Shown here piece by piece: positions 55,031 to 63,398 of a stretch of 64,000 bases of DNA. Source of the DNA: Pedobacter sp. MC2016-15 (lineage in GTDB: Bacteria; Bacteroidota; Bacteroidia; Sphingobacteriales; Sphingobacteriaceae); assembly GCF_026239695.1 (NCBI RefSeq), contig NZ_JAPIVS010000003.1, positions 372,001 to 436,000 of the forward strand, given 5' to 3'. The notes below the pieces were generated by a model. The model ran no database searches. It saw only the letters and a list, made by a program, of their open reading frames with translations, and had not been told where the DNA came from. The translations under genes and the position numbers were made by a program. How positions within the stretch are numbered: position 1 is the stretch's first letter; every line of letters begins with the position of its first letter.

Positions 55031-55540
55031 TCAGGGTTTTTCCGGCTTAGCACTTTTCATGGTGATCAGATGTACAAGCTCGTAACTTTCATAGGATTCA
55101 AATTTCGTTTTAAATTCATCGTAATATCGTTCGCTAATGATATTCATTTTGAAAAATCCGTTCTTTTGTACCCTTGATATGATTCCCAATGTCAGCCCCA
55201 TGGCTTGCTCACAGCGCCGGTCAAAGACATCAGGATTAGAGATCAGCTTGATCTTGCATATCACTTGCGTGGATATATCGCAGCTCTTCAACTCGAGGTA
55301 TTTACGTTCTGATTGATAAGATCTGAGGCGCTCCTTTTTATATTGTCCCTTTTTGAGATAAACAGCTATCAGGTTTGAAAAATCACCCAAGCGGGAGTTA
55401 AGCGCCGGCGAGAGAACAAAATCTTTATTCACATCAATCTGCAGCGAAGAATGGATCTGAAAATGATAATTTGGCTGATTGGAAACCTTCGTTATTGAAG
55501 CGTTCAACCAGTTGGGGCAACTGTAATTTGTAACCATCAT
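55031..55540 (-). CDS. Hypothetical protein, 169 residues
   Basis: I do not recognise this protein. It has 169 residues, no signal peptide and no membrane helix. It is Lys/Ser/Tyr-rich with alternating short strands (LRSYQSERKYLELKSCDIS, QKNGFFKMNIISERYYDEF), suggesting a mixed alpha-beta or PilZ-like small fold, without a clear motif. Codon use looks like the neighbours, and no overlapping gene competes for this DNA. It is convergent with Crp/Fnr copy A (2-base gap) and divergent from copy B. It could be a target or partner of these regulators. Confidence 0.55.
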   Translation of the reverse strand: MMVTNYSCPNWLNASITKVSNQPNYHFQIHSSLQIDVNKDFVLSPALNSRLGDFSNLIAVYLKKGQYKKERLRSYQSERKYLELKSCDISTQVICKIKLISNPDVFDRRCEQAMGLTLGIISRVQKNGFFKMNIISERYYDEFKTKFESYESYELVHLITMKSAKPEKP

Positions 55541-55721
55541 AGAGACTCACATTTTTTTAGATAATACTGGTCGCTGCTATTTGCTGCAACCTTATCACAA
55601 ATTTCAACATCGCACCAGTATCTTAAGATAATCTATGTCTAAAAAGAAGGTAGACAAAAGTCTACGTTTATTGCCGGCATATGTCATCTTTGATATGAGT
55701 TTTATCATGGAACTTTAGCTC

Positions 55722-56321
55722 ATGTTTGATGTATTGTTAAATTATATAGAGGAATATTCGGGGGCGGTCATGAGCCCCATGGAGGTTGAATTGATCAGAT
55801 CGTCTTTCCGGGTAAAAAAAATCAGGAAAAAACAACTTTTTTTGCGTGCCGGGGAAGTCAGCCGGTATTGTGGATTTGTTGTTAATGGTTCATTGCGTAC
55901 GTACACCGTATGCGAAAAAGGTGCAGAACATGTGGTTAAGCTGGCAATCGAAAATTATTGGGTAGGTGACCTGGGCAGTTTTTCATCCCAGAAGCCATCA
56001 GTCTATAACATCGAGGCACGGGAAAATACAGAGTTAAATATTATTACCAGGGCGGAGGCAGACAGACTCATCCTTGCGTCGCCTGCTTTCGCTCAAACCT
56101 TACGCATTATGGAAGAACGAAATGCAATTTCTGCTCAATTTATGCTTAAAGCGTATAATTGTCTAAGTGCAGAGGAACGGTATATAGCTTTTGAAGAACG
56201 TTATCCATTGTTATTCAGGCGTTTTCCCTCTCACATCCTCGCCTCATTTATTGGTATTCAGAAGGAAACGCTCAGTCGAATCCGGAATTCACAGTGTGAG
56301 AACATCCCTGAACTCAAATGA
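55722..56321 (+). CDS. Crp/Fnr-family transcription regulator, copy B
   Basis: The protein is 199 residues with the same layout as copy A: barrel FRVKKIRKKQLFLRAGEVSRYCGFVVNGSLRTYTV, long dimer helix, and helix-turn-helix FPSHILASFIGIQKETLSRIR. Shared marks such as the GF(I/V)(I/V)xG, IE(N)(W/Y)W and SAEERY/TAEERY stretches show that the two are homologs, but they are far from identical, so the duplication is old or the copies came separately. Ligand and targets are unknown. It ends just before a convergent acetyltransferase gene. Confidence 0.85.
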   Translation: MFDVLLNYIEEYSGAVMSPMEVELIRSSFRVKKIRKKQLFLRAGEVSRYCGFVVNGSLRTYTVCEKGAEHVVKLAIENYWVGDLGSFSSQKPSVYNIEARENTELNIITRAEADRLILASPAFAQTLRIMEERNAISAQFMLKAYNCLSAEERYIAFEERYPLLFRRFPSHILASFIGIQKETLSRIRNSQCENIPELK

Positions 56322-56331
56322 TCAGTAATGG

Positions 56332-56634
56332 TCATCTGCCAAGGTAGGTCTGATCTATCTGAGAGAGATATTCAGTGTGTTTTTTAATGAACTTTGCGAC
56401 AAACGGACAATAGACCATCACCAGCTTTTTTTGAGTTTTTGCATATTCAAAAGCATACACAGCCAGAGCTGATGCTACACCCTTTCCAGCGAAAACTTCT
56501 GGCACGGTTGTATGCATGAAAGCGATGTTTTTTTTGTAAAAACGATAAGTCAGATATGCCTTTTCACCTTCCAGGTTGATTTCGAACTGCAGGGCCGCTT
56601 CATTGTTCTTTACAGTATATTCTTGATTTTTCAT
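56332..56634 (-). CDS. Small GNAT-type acetyltransferase (YjdJ/COG2388-like)
   Basis: The protein is 100 residues, a short GNAT fold. The sequence FMHTTVPEVFAGKGVASALAVYAFEYA holds the acetyl-CoA pyrophosphate loop (V-x-GKGVA), and KLVMVYCPFVAKFIKKH matches the C-terminal CPFVxxFIKxHPEY motif of COG2388. These small enzymes are widespread and their substrates are mostly unknown. It is convergent with Crp/Fnr copy B. Confidence 0.85.
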   Translation of the reverse strand: MKNQEYTVKNNEAALQFEINLEGEKAYLTYRFYKKNIAFMHTTVPEVFAGKGVASALAVYAFEYAKTQKKLVMVYCPFVAKFIKKHTEYLSQIDQTYLGR

Positions 56635-57107
56635 AAGTGATGGGAATTATTTACTACGTAATCTTCTGGTAAATTAGCTCGATCAGGTAAGAAATTACGA
56701 TGATATATGTCGTAAAATTTTCCAGACATTTATCTATCCTTACCCGTTAATATATCATTAGGTTTTTTATTTATCGTGTCGCAGGGAAAATTGGCTGATC
56801 CATTGAATCTTTGATCTTTACTCCTTTTGTTGCTATAGTTTTTTTTGAAACAAAATTCAACCAGATGTGCTGTTGTTTTTGGTTTTTATGATCAATATTA
56901 TTATAACTTCTCTGATTAGTATCGTACTGAAATAACCTATATCTATTTTCGCAAATTTGACCCGATACCGACTGGGAGGATTATTTCATAGTAAAAAACT
57001 AAATCCTGCTATTTAACCAGTTAGCACTTTTATACAGCAGCAAAATGTTACTTTTGTTATAATGCTGCTCTTAGAAGCAATAATGAGTAGCAAGTACAAT
57101 CTATCCT
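56635..57107. other. AT-rich 473-base intergenic region before the exporter operon
   Basis: No credible coding frame is seen. The region is clearly more AT-rich than the flanking genes. Its right end carries the likely operon promoter (57028-57056) inside a 7-bp inverted repeat (57036-57042 and 57063-57069). The rest shows nothing I can name; its left end must hold the promoter of the acetyltransferase gene. Confidence 0.6.
57028..57056 (+). promoter_or_regulatory. Promoter of the exporter/prenyl operon
   Basis: TTTT (57028-57031) and TACTTTTG (57049-57056) are 17 bases apart; the -7 element is a perfect match to TAnnTTTG. It is enclosed by AGCAGCA (57036-57042) and TGCTGCT (57063-57069), a perfect inverted repeat that could be an operator over the start point. 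Confidence 0.5.
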
Positions 57108-58919
57108 ATGATCAAATCGTTTGCCCATAAACTACAGAAAGTAAGTACCAATCTAAATATTTCAAGGATCATCAGGTTAATTTGGGATGCCACAAAAGAA
57201 TGGACAAGTATATCGATATTCTTCATTATTCTTGAAAGCGGCCTGTTTTTTTCATCACTATACCTTCTAAAAGCCCTCTTTGATACGCTATCCAAACACG
57301 GTGTCACTGACATCAAGAATGAACCGGAGGTGATAAGAGCCGTTATATATGCCACATTATCTGCTATTTTTTATTCTGCCATAAAAGCGATCTCTGTCTA
57401 CATCACAGAAAAACAAGCGGGCAAGGTTTCAGAATATGTGGATGATAAGATACACAGAAGTGCCATAGGACTTGATCTCTCTTTTTACGAAAGTCCGGAA
57501 TATTTTGATATTTTAAAACGGGCAAAAGACATGGGGAATGATAAACCCAATCTGATTGTTTCCACCATGGTAGATATAGCTAAAAATTTATTGAGCTTGA
57601 TACTCATTGGTTCGATGCTCATTGCAATTGACTGGCGGTTGTTTCCTATTCTTGCTTTGTTCGTCATTCCTACCATGTGGGTGCGAATCAGCTTTGCAGA
57701 TAGTCAGAATACGCTGAGGCTTATACAAACTGGCCTCGAGAGAAGATCTACTTATTTAAGTTCCCTATTAACTTCAGATATCCATGCCAAGGAAATCAGG
57801 AGTTTTGGACTGGGGCACCATATCAGAAAAATCTACGTTAAGATCAGGCTCGACCTTTTAAATGCCAGGCTCAAGTTAAGCAAAGAACGTACTCATAAAG
57901 AATTATTAACTTCAATGATTGCTACGCTGGGTTTCTTTTCGTGTATCGCCTACATTGCAATTGGCAGTCTTCATGGTAAGACAAGCGTTGGTGATATTAC
58001 ACTTTTCCTGGTTGCACTGCCGCAGTCATTCAATGTAATGCAAAGTTTATCTTCGGGAATTTCCACTTTGTATCAAAACAACATCTTTGTGAAAAGCGTA
58101 TTCGAATTGTTTGACCTTGAAAGCAGCCTGAAAGAAAATCCTTCCCCCCGGTCAATTCCTCAAGATTCTCAAATTGACCTGGAATTGAAAAATGTGAGCT
58201 TTATCTATCCGCATGCAGAGGAAAATACGCTTACAGATATTAATATTAAGATGCCTGCCGGTAAGATAATTGCAGTAGTGGGTAGCAATGGAGCAGGAAA
58301 ATCTACCTTGATTAAATTGCTTTGCAGGTTATATGATCCAACATCCGGACAAATCACGCTTAATGGATCAGACATCAGGGACTTCAGCAGTTTCGAGTAT
58401 CAGCAACAAATATGTGCGGTCTTTCAGGATTTTGGTAAATATAATATCAGTGTAGCCGATAATATCAGATTTGGTGACATACACCATGAACGATCTCATC
58501 GCGATGTGGTTGAAGCCGCTAATAATTCGGGAGCAAATTTATTTATTGATAGGTTTCCTGCCGGATATGATACCATTATGGGCCGGATCTTTGAGGATGG
58601 ACATGAAGTAAGTATCGGACAGTGGCAAAAGTTAGCTTTAGCAAGAGCGTTTTTCAGCACATCGCGTTTTGTTGTGCTTGATGAAGCCACTAGCGCTTTG
58701 GATGCTACTGCTGAAGAAGAACTGTTTGATTCTTTCAGAGAAAGAATTGGTAACCGGGCGGCCTTAATTATCAGCCATAGGCAGTCAGCAGTAAAACATG
58801 CGGATTATATATATGTCCTGTCCGAAGGCAGGATAGCTGAATCAGGCACTCATGAAGAGCTGATACAGCTTAAAGGGGTGTACTATAATTTATTCAATAA
58901 AAATGCAACAACAAAATAA
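57108..58919 (+). CDS. ABC exporter, fused membrane and ATPase domains, peptide type
   Basis: The protein is 603 residues, a half-transporter that should dimerise. Six membrane helices occupy about 30-320. The ATPase half has Walker A VGSNGAGKSTLIKLL, Walker B FVVLDEATSALDA and H-loop IISHRQSAVKHAD. The signature reads VSIGQWQKLALARAF, not LSGGQ; the xxxGQWQ form is frequent in exporters of lantibiotic and other peptide clusters. No peptidase C39 domain is present. It is the first gene of a tight operon (3-base gap to the glycosyltransferase), so it probably exports the product of that operon. Confidence 0.9.
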   Translation: MIKSFAHKLQKVSTNLNISRIIRLIWDATKEWTSISIFFIILESGLFFSSLYLLKALFDTLSKHGVTDIKNEPEVIRAVIYATLSAIFYSAIKAISVYITEKQAGKVSEYVDDKIHRSAIGLDLSFYESPEYFDILKRAKDMGNDKPNLIVSTMVDIAKNLLSLILIGSMLIAIDWRLFPILALFVIPTMWVRISFADSQNTLRLIQTGLERRSTYLSSLLTSDIHAKEIRSFGLGHHIRKIYVKIRLDLLNARLKLSKERTHKELLTSMIATLGFFSCIAYIAIGSLHGKTSVGDITLFLVALPQSFNVMQSLSSGISTLYQNNIFVKSVFELFDLESSLKENPSPRSIPQDSQIDLELKNVSFIYPHAEENTLTDINIKMPAGKIIAVVGSNGAGKSTLIKLLCRLYDPTSGQITLNGSDIRDFSSFEYQQQICAVFQDFGKYNISVADNIRFGDIHHERSHRDVVEAANNSGANLFIDRFPAGYDTIMGRIFEDGHEVSIGQWQKLALARAFFSTSRFVVLDEATSALDATAEEELFDSFRERIGNRAALIISHRQSAVKHADYIYVLSEGRIAESGTHEELIQLKGVYYNLFNKNATTK

Positions 58920-58922
58920 TTC

Positions 58923-60086
58923 ATGCGAAAGATAGTTATTGTAAGTTTTTGCGCAGATGATTGGGGCGGAAGTGAGGAGTTGTGGTGCAGGAGTATTCCC
59001 AACTTGCAGGAGGCTGGATTTGATATATCTGTTGTGAAATATTGGATCAATAAGCAGCACCCGGAGTTTTTAAAGTTGGCAGACCGGAAAGTAGATTTGA
59101 TTGAAATCTTTCCCAAGCGCTCAATCCCATCAAAGATTATAAGCAATGTGGGAAAGATTGTGAAAAAGGCAGCAATGGTGCTAAATCTTGGGCAGCCAAA
59201 GGTCGAAGACTATAGTAGTTTTATAAAAATTATGAAGGATGAAAATCCTGAGCTAGTGATTATTTCTCAGGGAATAAATTTCGATGGCCTTAAGATAGCC
59301 CATCAGTGTCTTTTACTTAAAATTCCGTATCTGATCATTGCGCAAAAAGCTGTAGACTTTTACTGGCCATACAAAGATGACCGTGCTTTTATGCTCGAAA
59401 CTTTGCTGAATGCAAAGCAAAACTGTTTCGTATCTCATCATAACTTAAGACTTACGGAAGAGCAGTTTGGCCGGAGATTGCCGAATAGCCAGGTGGTTTT
59501 TAATCCAGTGAAGCTGTCAGGAAAAATTGTTCCTTACCCAAAATCTACTGAGATATATAAAATTGCCTGTCTAGGAAGGTTGTTTTTGTTGGATAAAGGT
59601 CAGGACATTTTGATCAGGATTATGTCTGCACAGAAATGGCGCAACCGCCCGTTGATGGTTTCTTTTGTAGGAAAAGGTACAGATGAGGCCGCGTTAAAGG
59701 ATATGGTTGCGTTGCTGAATGTGACCAATGTAGAGTTTATTGGCCAGATAGATGATATTGAGAACATGTGGAAAGACTATCATGCCCTGGTGCTGCCCTC
59801 CAGAAGTGAAGGACTACCACTGTCAATGGTAGAGGCGATGTCTGCCGGCAGGCCTGTGATCATCTCCAATGCAGGGGGTAATGCCGAACTGGTGGAAGAA
59901 GGACACACAGGATTTATAGGATATGCCAATGAAGATTCTTTTGATGATGCAATGGAAAGGGCATGGCAACGCAGGTCTGAATGGGAAGAAATTGGGAAAA
60001 ACGCGGCCACATTCGTGGCAAATAATGTCCCAAAATCACCTGAAACAGATTTCGCCAATCTGGTATTAACAGTGGTCAATAAATAA
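58923..60086 (+). CDS. Glycosyltransferase family 4
   Basis: The protein is 387 residues with a GT-B layout. The N-terminal domain shows IVSFCADDWGGSEELWCRSI, in which the GGSE loop is typical of acceptor-side GT4 domains. The C-terminal domain has ACLGRLFLLDKGQDILI, VEFIGQIDDIENMWKDYHALVLPSRSEGLPLSMVEAMSAGRPVI, the latter with the sugar-nucleotide-binding E-x7-E (EGLPLSMVE). It is a retaining transferase; donor and acceptor cannot be read. It lies between the exporter and the cyclase-like gene with gaps of 3 and 5 bases. Confidence 0.9.
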   Translation: MRKIVIVSFCADDWGGSEELWCRSIPNLQEAGFDISVVKYWINKQHPEFLKLADRKVDLIEIFPKRSIPSKIISNVGKIVKKAAMVLNLGQPKVEDYSSFIKIMKDENPELVIISQGINFDGLKIAHQCLLLKIPYLIIAQKAVDFYWPYKDDRAFMLETLLNAKQNCFVSHHNLRLTEEQFGRRLPNSQVVFNPVKLSGKIVPYPKSTEIYKIACLGRLFLLDKGQDILIRIMSAQKWRNRPLMVSFVGKGTDEAALKDMVALLNVTNVEFIGQIDDIENMWKDYHALVLPSRSEGLPLSMVEAMSAGRPVIISNAGGNAELVEEGHTGFIGYANEDSFDDAMERAWQRRSEWEEIGKNAATFVANNVPKSPETDFANLVLTVVNK

Positions 60087-60091
60087 CGAAT

Positions 60092-61162
60092 ATGAATATT
60101 CTGAAGAGCACAATAGAAAATTCAATTCTGAAAGGCATCAATTACCTTCACCAGAATCAATTTCCTAACGGAGAATATTGTTGTTATATTGCCTACGATG
60201 ACAGTATGAAACATCCTATTCCTGAGGCAAATCTGTTTCCTACATCATTAATAAGTTATGCGCTTCTTAATCTAACTGACCATCCCAAAGTGCAGGAAAT
60301 GTTACAGCTTACAGGAAACTTCCTGGAGTATCAATCAATGCATGGAGGTGCATGGAATAATTTTACGATGGCGCACCCATATTTTAAAATTTGCCCAGCT
60401 GATGTAGACAATACTGCTTGTGCTTCCATTGTGATGAAAGCGATCAACAGGAACTATCAGAACAACGAAAAAATATTGCTGTATAACCGTAATAAAAATC
60501 AACTGTTTTATACCTGGTTTACAGTCAGACACAGTTTTAAAGGCAATAAAGATTATTGGCGCCTGCTATTAAGAGGATTTAAACATCCGATGAGTACATT
60601 TCTCTTCTGGACACAAACTGAAGCTGGTAAATATGATGTGGATGGTGCTGTAAATGCTAATGTTCTGTTTTATCTCGGCTTGAGGGATGAAACGCTGCCC
60701 ATTATTAATTTTATGCTGGATATTATTGCTGAGAACCGCGAGGATGACTGTGACAACTGGTATAGAAATCCTTTTACCATTTACTACTTTTTTTCCCGTA
60801 ATCTCCATTCCGGTAAAACTGCTCTGGAACCGATCAGAAAGCCAATAGTTGAACGGATATTGATGACAGTTAAAGCCGATGGTGCGATCGGAGGAAGTGT
60901 CCTTGATACAGCTTTGGGGATCATATCTTTAATCAAACTTGATTATCGATCTGCTGTGTTGGCAAACGCTATCCATTACCTGACAACTCAACAGGGTGAA
61001 TACGGTGAATGGGCCAGATTCCCACTCTATTATGGTGGTCCGAAAAAGCTGCTATGTTACGGCTCAGAAGAAATTACCACAGGCTTTTGCCTGGAAGCGC
61101 TGGCACTTTATGAGAAAGAGGTTGTGAGAATTGAACAAGATATTAATACGGATCAGGTATGA
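60092..61162 (+). CDS. Small squalene-cyclase / prenyltransferase-fold protein
   Basis: The protein is 356 residues, about half the length of squalene-hopene cyclase. QW-like repeats appear as QFPNGEY (about 23-29), a central SMHGGAW (about 82-88) and a perfect QGEYGEW (301-307). They point to the alpha/alpha barrel of class II terpene cyclases and prenyltransferase beta subunits. The place of the catalytic DxDD shows DVDN (104-107) in PADVDNTACAS. One acidic residue is thus lost, so it may be a variant cyclase or a non-catalytic binding protein. No signal peptide is present. The stop overlaps the UbiA start (ATGA), which links the two functions. Confidence 0.65.
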   Translation: MNILKSTIENSILKGINYLHQNQFPNGEYCCYIAYDDSMKHPIPEANLFPTSLISYALLNLTDHPKVQEMLQLTGNFLEYQSMHGGAWNNFTMAHPYFKICPADVDNTACASIVMKAINRNYQNNEKILLYNRNKNQLFYTWFTVRHSFKGNKDYWRLLLRGFKHPMSTFLFWTQTEAGKYDVDGAVNANVLFYLGLRDETLPIINFMLDIIAENREDDCDNWYRNPFTIYYFFSRNLHSGKTALEPIRKPIVERILMTVKADGAIGGSVLDTALGIISLIKLDYRSAVLANAIHYLTTQQGEYGEWARFPLYYGGPKKLLCYGSEEITTGFCLEALALYEKEVVRIEQDINTDQV

Positions 61163-62190
61163 ATATAGCAAACATCCTCAGGGCGCAGGAATGGTGGGCC
61201 TATAAGCTCTCGCCTTTGCTCGCCATAGGTTATGCCACTGCGATCGTTGCTGAAGTGCCTATGTATACAGTGATCCTATGGCTGATGTTTCTGTTGGCTG
61301 CGTTAGTAGTTGGGGCAACGTATGTGAGTGTAATCAATGATATCACCGACCTGGATGAAGATCTCGCGAGCGGAAAGAGCAACAGAATCCAACAGGTTCC
61401 TGCCAGGTTCAGATGGTTAATACCGGCTGTCTGCGTCTTACTTGGCTTTGTTTTTGGCTATTTTCTCTATCCGGATCTTTTATCATGTCTGTTATATCTT
61501 TGTTCATGGATCGTTTTTAGTCTCTATTCTATCAAACCGGTGCGCTTAAAAAACAGGGGCATACTCGGTGTCTTTGCTGATGGTTGCGGGGCGCATGTTT
61601 TTCCCAGTTTGCTGATAGTGTCCAGTGTAACGTATTCAACACATCAATCCATGAACTGGGTATGGTTCGGCGCAGTTGGTATCTGGGCATTGTGTTATGG
61701 GCTGAGGGGCATACTCTGGCATCAGTTTGCAGATCGCGAGAATGATATTAAGGTAAACCTTAATACCTTCGCCAGTAAAATCAACCCTGAGCATTTCAAA
61801 CCGCAGGTGCGTTTGATCTTTGCTGTGGAGGGCATGGCATTTGCTGTTATTTTGTACATCCTCAGCCTTCCGATTACTCTTATTGCTTTGTTTTTATATT
61901 TTATTCTGGTATTTATTCGCTACAGAAGATACAAAAGTGAGGTCATTCTCGTGATGAAGAAAGATGAAAGACCATTCCAGATTCTGATGGCAGATTACTA
62001 TCAAATGTTATTTCCAATATCTTTATTACTTTTCTCTTTATCCCTTAACAGTCTTAATCTGATCCCACTGGTCATCCATATTTTATTATTTCCGTATATA
62101 CTCTGGAGGGCATTCTATGATTATGTTGTTTATACAGCAGCTGTTTTTACAAAAATATTCCGGAAGCTGGGTAACAATTATGGACAATAG
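61159..62190 (+). CDS. UbiA-family membrane prenyltransferase
   Basis: The protein is 343 residues with about nine membrane helices. The first prenyl-diphosphate site is NDITDLDED (60-68; NDxxDxxxD) and the second DRENDIKVN (192-200; DxxxD). Between them SLYSIKPVRLKNRGILG is typical of the family. UbiA enzymes attach a polyprenyl chain to an aromatic, sugar-phosphate or other acceptor within the membrane; some also cyclise terpenes. No ubiquinone or menaquinone gene is nearby, so a special product is more likely than quinone synthesis. It overlaps the cyclase-like gene by 4 bases. Confidence 0.85.
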   Translation: MNIANILRAQEWWAYKLSPLLAIGYATAIVAEVPMYTVILWLMFLLAALVVGATYVSVINDITDLDEDLASGKSNRIQQVPARFRWLIPAVCVLLGFVFGYFLYPDLLSCLLYLCSWIVFSLYSIKPVRLKNRGILGVFADGCGAHVFPSLLIVSSVTYSTHQSMNWVWFGAVGIWALCYGLRGILWHQFADRENDIKVNLNTFASKINPEHFKPQVRLIFAVEGMAFAVILYILSLPITLIALFLYFILVFIRYRRYKSEVILVMKKDERPFQILMADYYQMLFPISLLLFSLSLNSLNLIPLVIHILLFPYILWRAFYDYVVYTAAVFTKIFRKLGNNYGQ

Positions 62191-62299
62191 AGGATATTTT
62201 ACCAAGGAACTTTTGGATACAAGTTTAACCACCTATATTTATATGTATAATTTAAGAAAGCAGTCAGTACTGTTCTCTTGCAATCAAAAAAAGAATTAA
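62180..62299 (+). CDS. Possible 39-residue peptide, coupled to both neighbours
   Basis: A 39-codon frame starts at ATG 62180, 11 bases inside the end of the UbiA gene, and its TAA overlaps the ATG of the next gene (TAATG at 62297-62301). It fills the only gap in the operon. The peptide is Tyr/Leu-rich in the middle (SLTTYIYMYNLRKQS) and ends SCNQKKN with a single Cys. No family is recognised. It could be a real small gene, even a peptide substrate for the exporter, or just spacer that happens to stay open. Confidence is low. Confidence 0.3.
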   Translation: MDNRGYFTKELLDTSLTTYIYMYNLRKQSVLFSCNQKKN

Positions 62300-63276
62300 T
62301 GGACGTTCAAAAATTAGTTACGATTATAATTCCAACTTTTAACAGAGAGATGAAACTTCCAGATGCAATAGAAAGTGCTTTAAATCAGACTTATCAAAAT
62401 ATACAAGTGATCGTTGTCGATGATGGTTCTATTGACCGTACAGCTGATCTGGTAAAAAAATATCCCCGGGTAGAATATTACTATAAGAAAAATGGCGGTC
62501 AGGCTTCTGCACGGAATGAAGGACTTAAACATGCCAAAGGTACCTTTATCGCGTCATTGGACTCTGATGATGTCTGGTATCCCGATTTTTTAAAGAATTG
62601 TGTGGAGAAGCTTGATACGGAAGAACTGGATTTCGTGTTTGCCAACTGGGATCAGGATAGCAAGGGTGGTAAAACCTGGGACTTCCTCAATAATGATCCC
62701 TTCCTGAAGCCTTTTATGAGTAAAGAAAAAAATGGCTGGATCGACCTGAATTCGAAAGAAGTTAGAGAACTCTATATCCGTTCATGCCCCTCACCATCTT
62801 CGTCTCTGGTCATAAGGAGAACATCGATTGTTGAGGGCTGGGATGAGGAAATGAATATTGGTGACGACTGGTGCATGTATCTGCAAGCCATCCTGACTAA
62901 GCCCTGCAAAGTGTCATTTACACTCAATAAGTTATGGCATAAAAGAATTGATGAGATCAATATCTACGACGGACGCAAGTGGAGTGAGGTGGTAGAATTT
63001 TTATATATCGCTGATGCAAAAGCTAAAATCATCAAATTCAAGGACCTGCTTACGCCGAAAGAGAAAAAAATCCTTGAAGAAAGATATATGGCCGGGCTTG
63101 TAGAATTTGCAAAACATAACCTGATCCGCGAACTAAACGTAAAACATTCGCTGAAACTCCTGATCAGGGCCTTTGCTGTCAATATACCATTTACGTTGAG
63201 GGAGATTCCGAAGGTGTTTGTAAAAGGACTGCAGGGAAAAATGAAAGCTCAGCAGGGATCAATTACCGAAAGTTAG
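62299..63276 (+). CDS. Glycosyltransferase family 2
   Basis: The protein is 325 residues from the ATG at 62299; the TTG at 62278 is less likely. The GT-A signature is complete: VTIIIPTFNREMKLPDAIESAL, VIVVDDGSIDRT, GGQASARNEGLKHAKG and the metal-binding ASLDSDDVWYP. Such inverting enzymes add sugars to lipids, proteins or polysaccharides. It follows the small ORF with overlapping stop and start codons and closes the operon. A short hairpin (TCTACA-ATGC-TGTAGA, 63294-63309) follows without a T-run. Confidence 0.9.
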   Translation: MDVQKLVTIIIPTFNREMKLPDAIESALNQTYQNIQVIVVDDGSIDRTADLVKKYPRVEYYYKKNGGQASARNEGLKHAKGTFIASLDSDDVWYPDFLKNCVEKLDTEELDFVFANWDQDSKGGKTWDFLNNDPFLKPFMSKEKNGWIDLNSKEVRELYIRSCPSPSSSLVIRRTSIVEGWDEEMNIGDDWCMYLQAILTKPCKVSFTLNKLWHKRIDEINIYDGRKWSEVVEFLYIADAKAKIIKFKDLLTPKEKKILEERYMAGLVEFAKHNLIRELNVKHSLKLLIRAFAVNIPFTLREIPKVFVKGLQGKMKAQQGSITES

Positions 63277-63346
63277 CCCGGATAAGCATACTGTCTACAA
63301 TGCTGTAGATATTATCTTCGCTAAACGACTATTGTAATCATGATGG

Positions 63347-63375
63347 TTTGGACTGAAATTTATTATTTAGATTTC
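63347..63375 (+). promoter_or_regulatory. Promoter of the TonB-dependent receptor gene
   Basis: TTTG (63347-63350) and TAGATTTC (63368-63375) are 17 bases apart; the -7 element differs from TAnnTTTG only in its last base. The ATG follows 24 bases after the element. No clear Fur box was seen. Confidence 0.45.
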
Positions 63376-63398
63376 CTGTCTAACCATTTATAAACAAT

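Noticed and set aside
62117..62179. Longer version of the small ORF starting at ATG 62117
   Set aside because: It would overlap the UbiA gene by 74 bases in another frame; the ATG at 62180 is the more economical start if the ORF is real at all.
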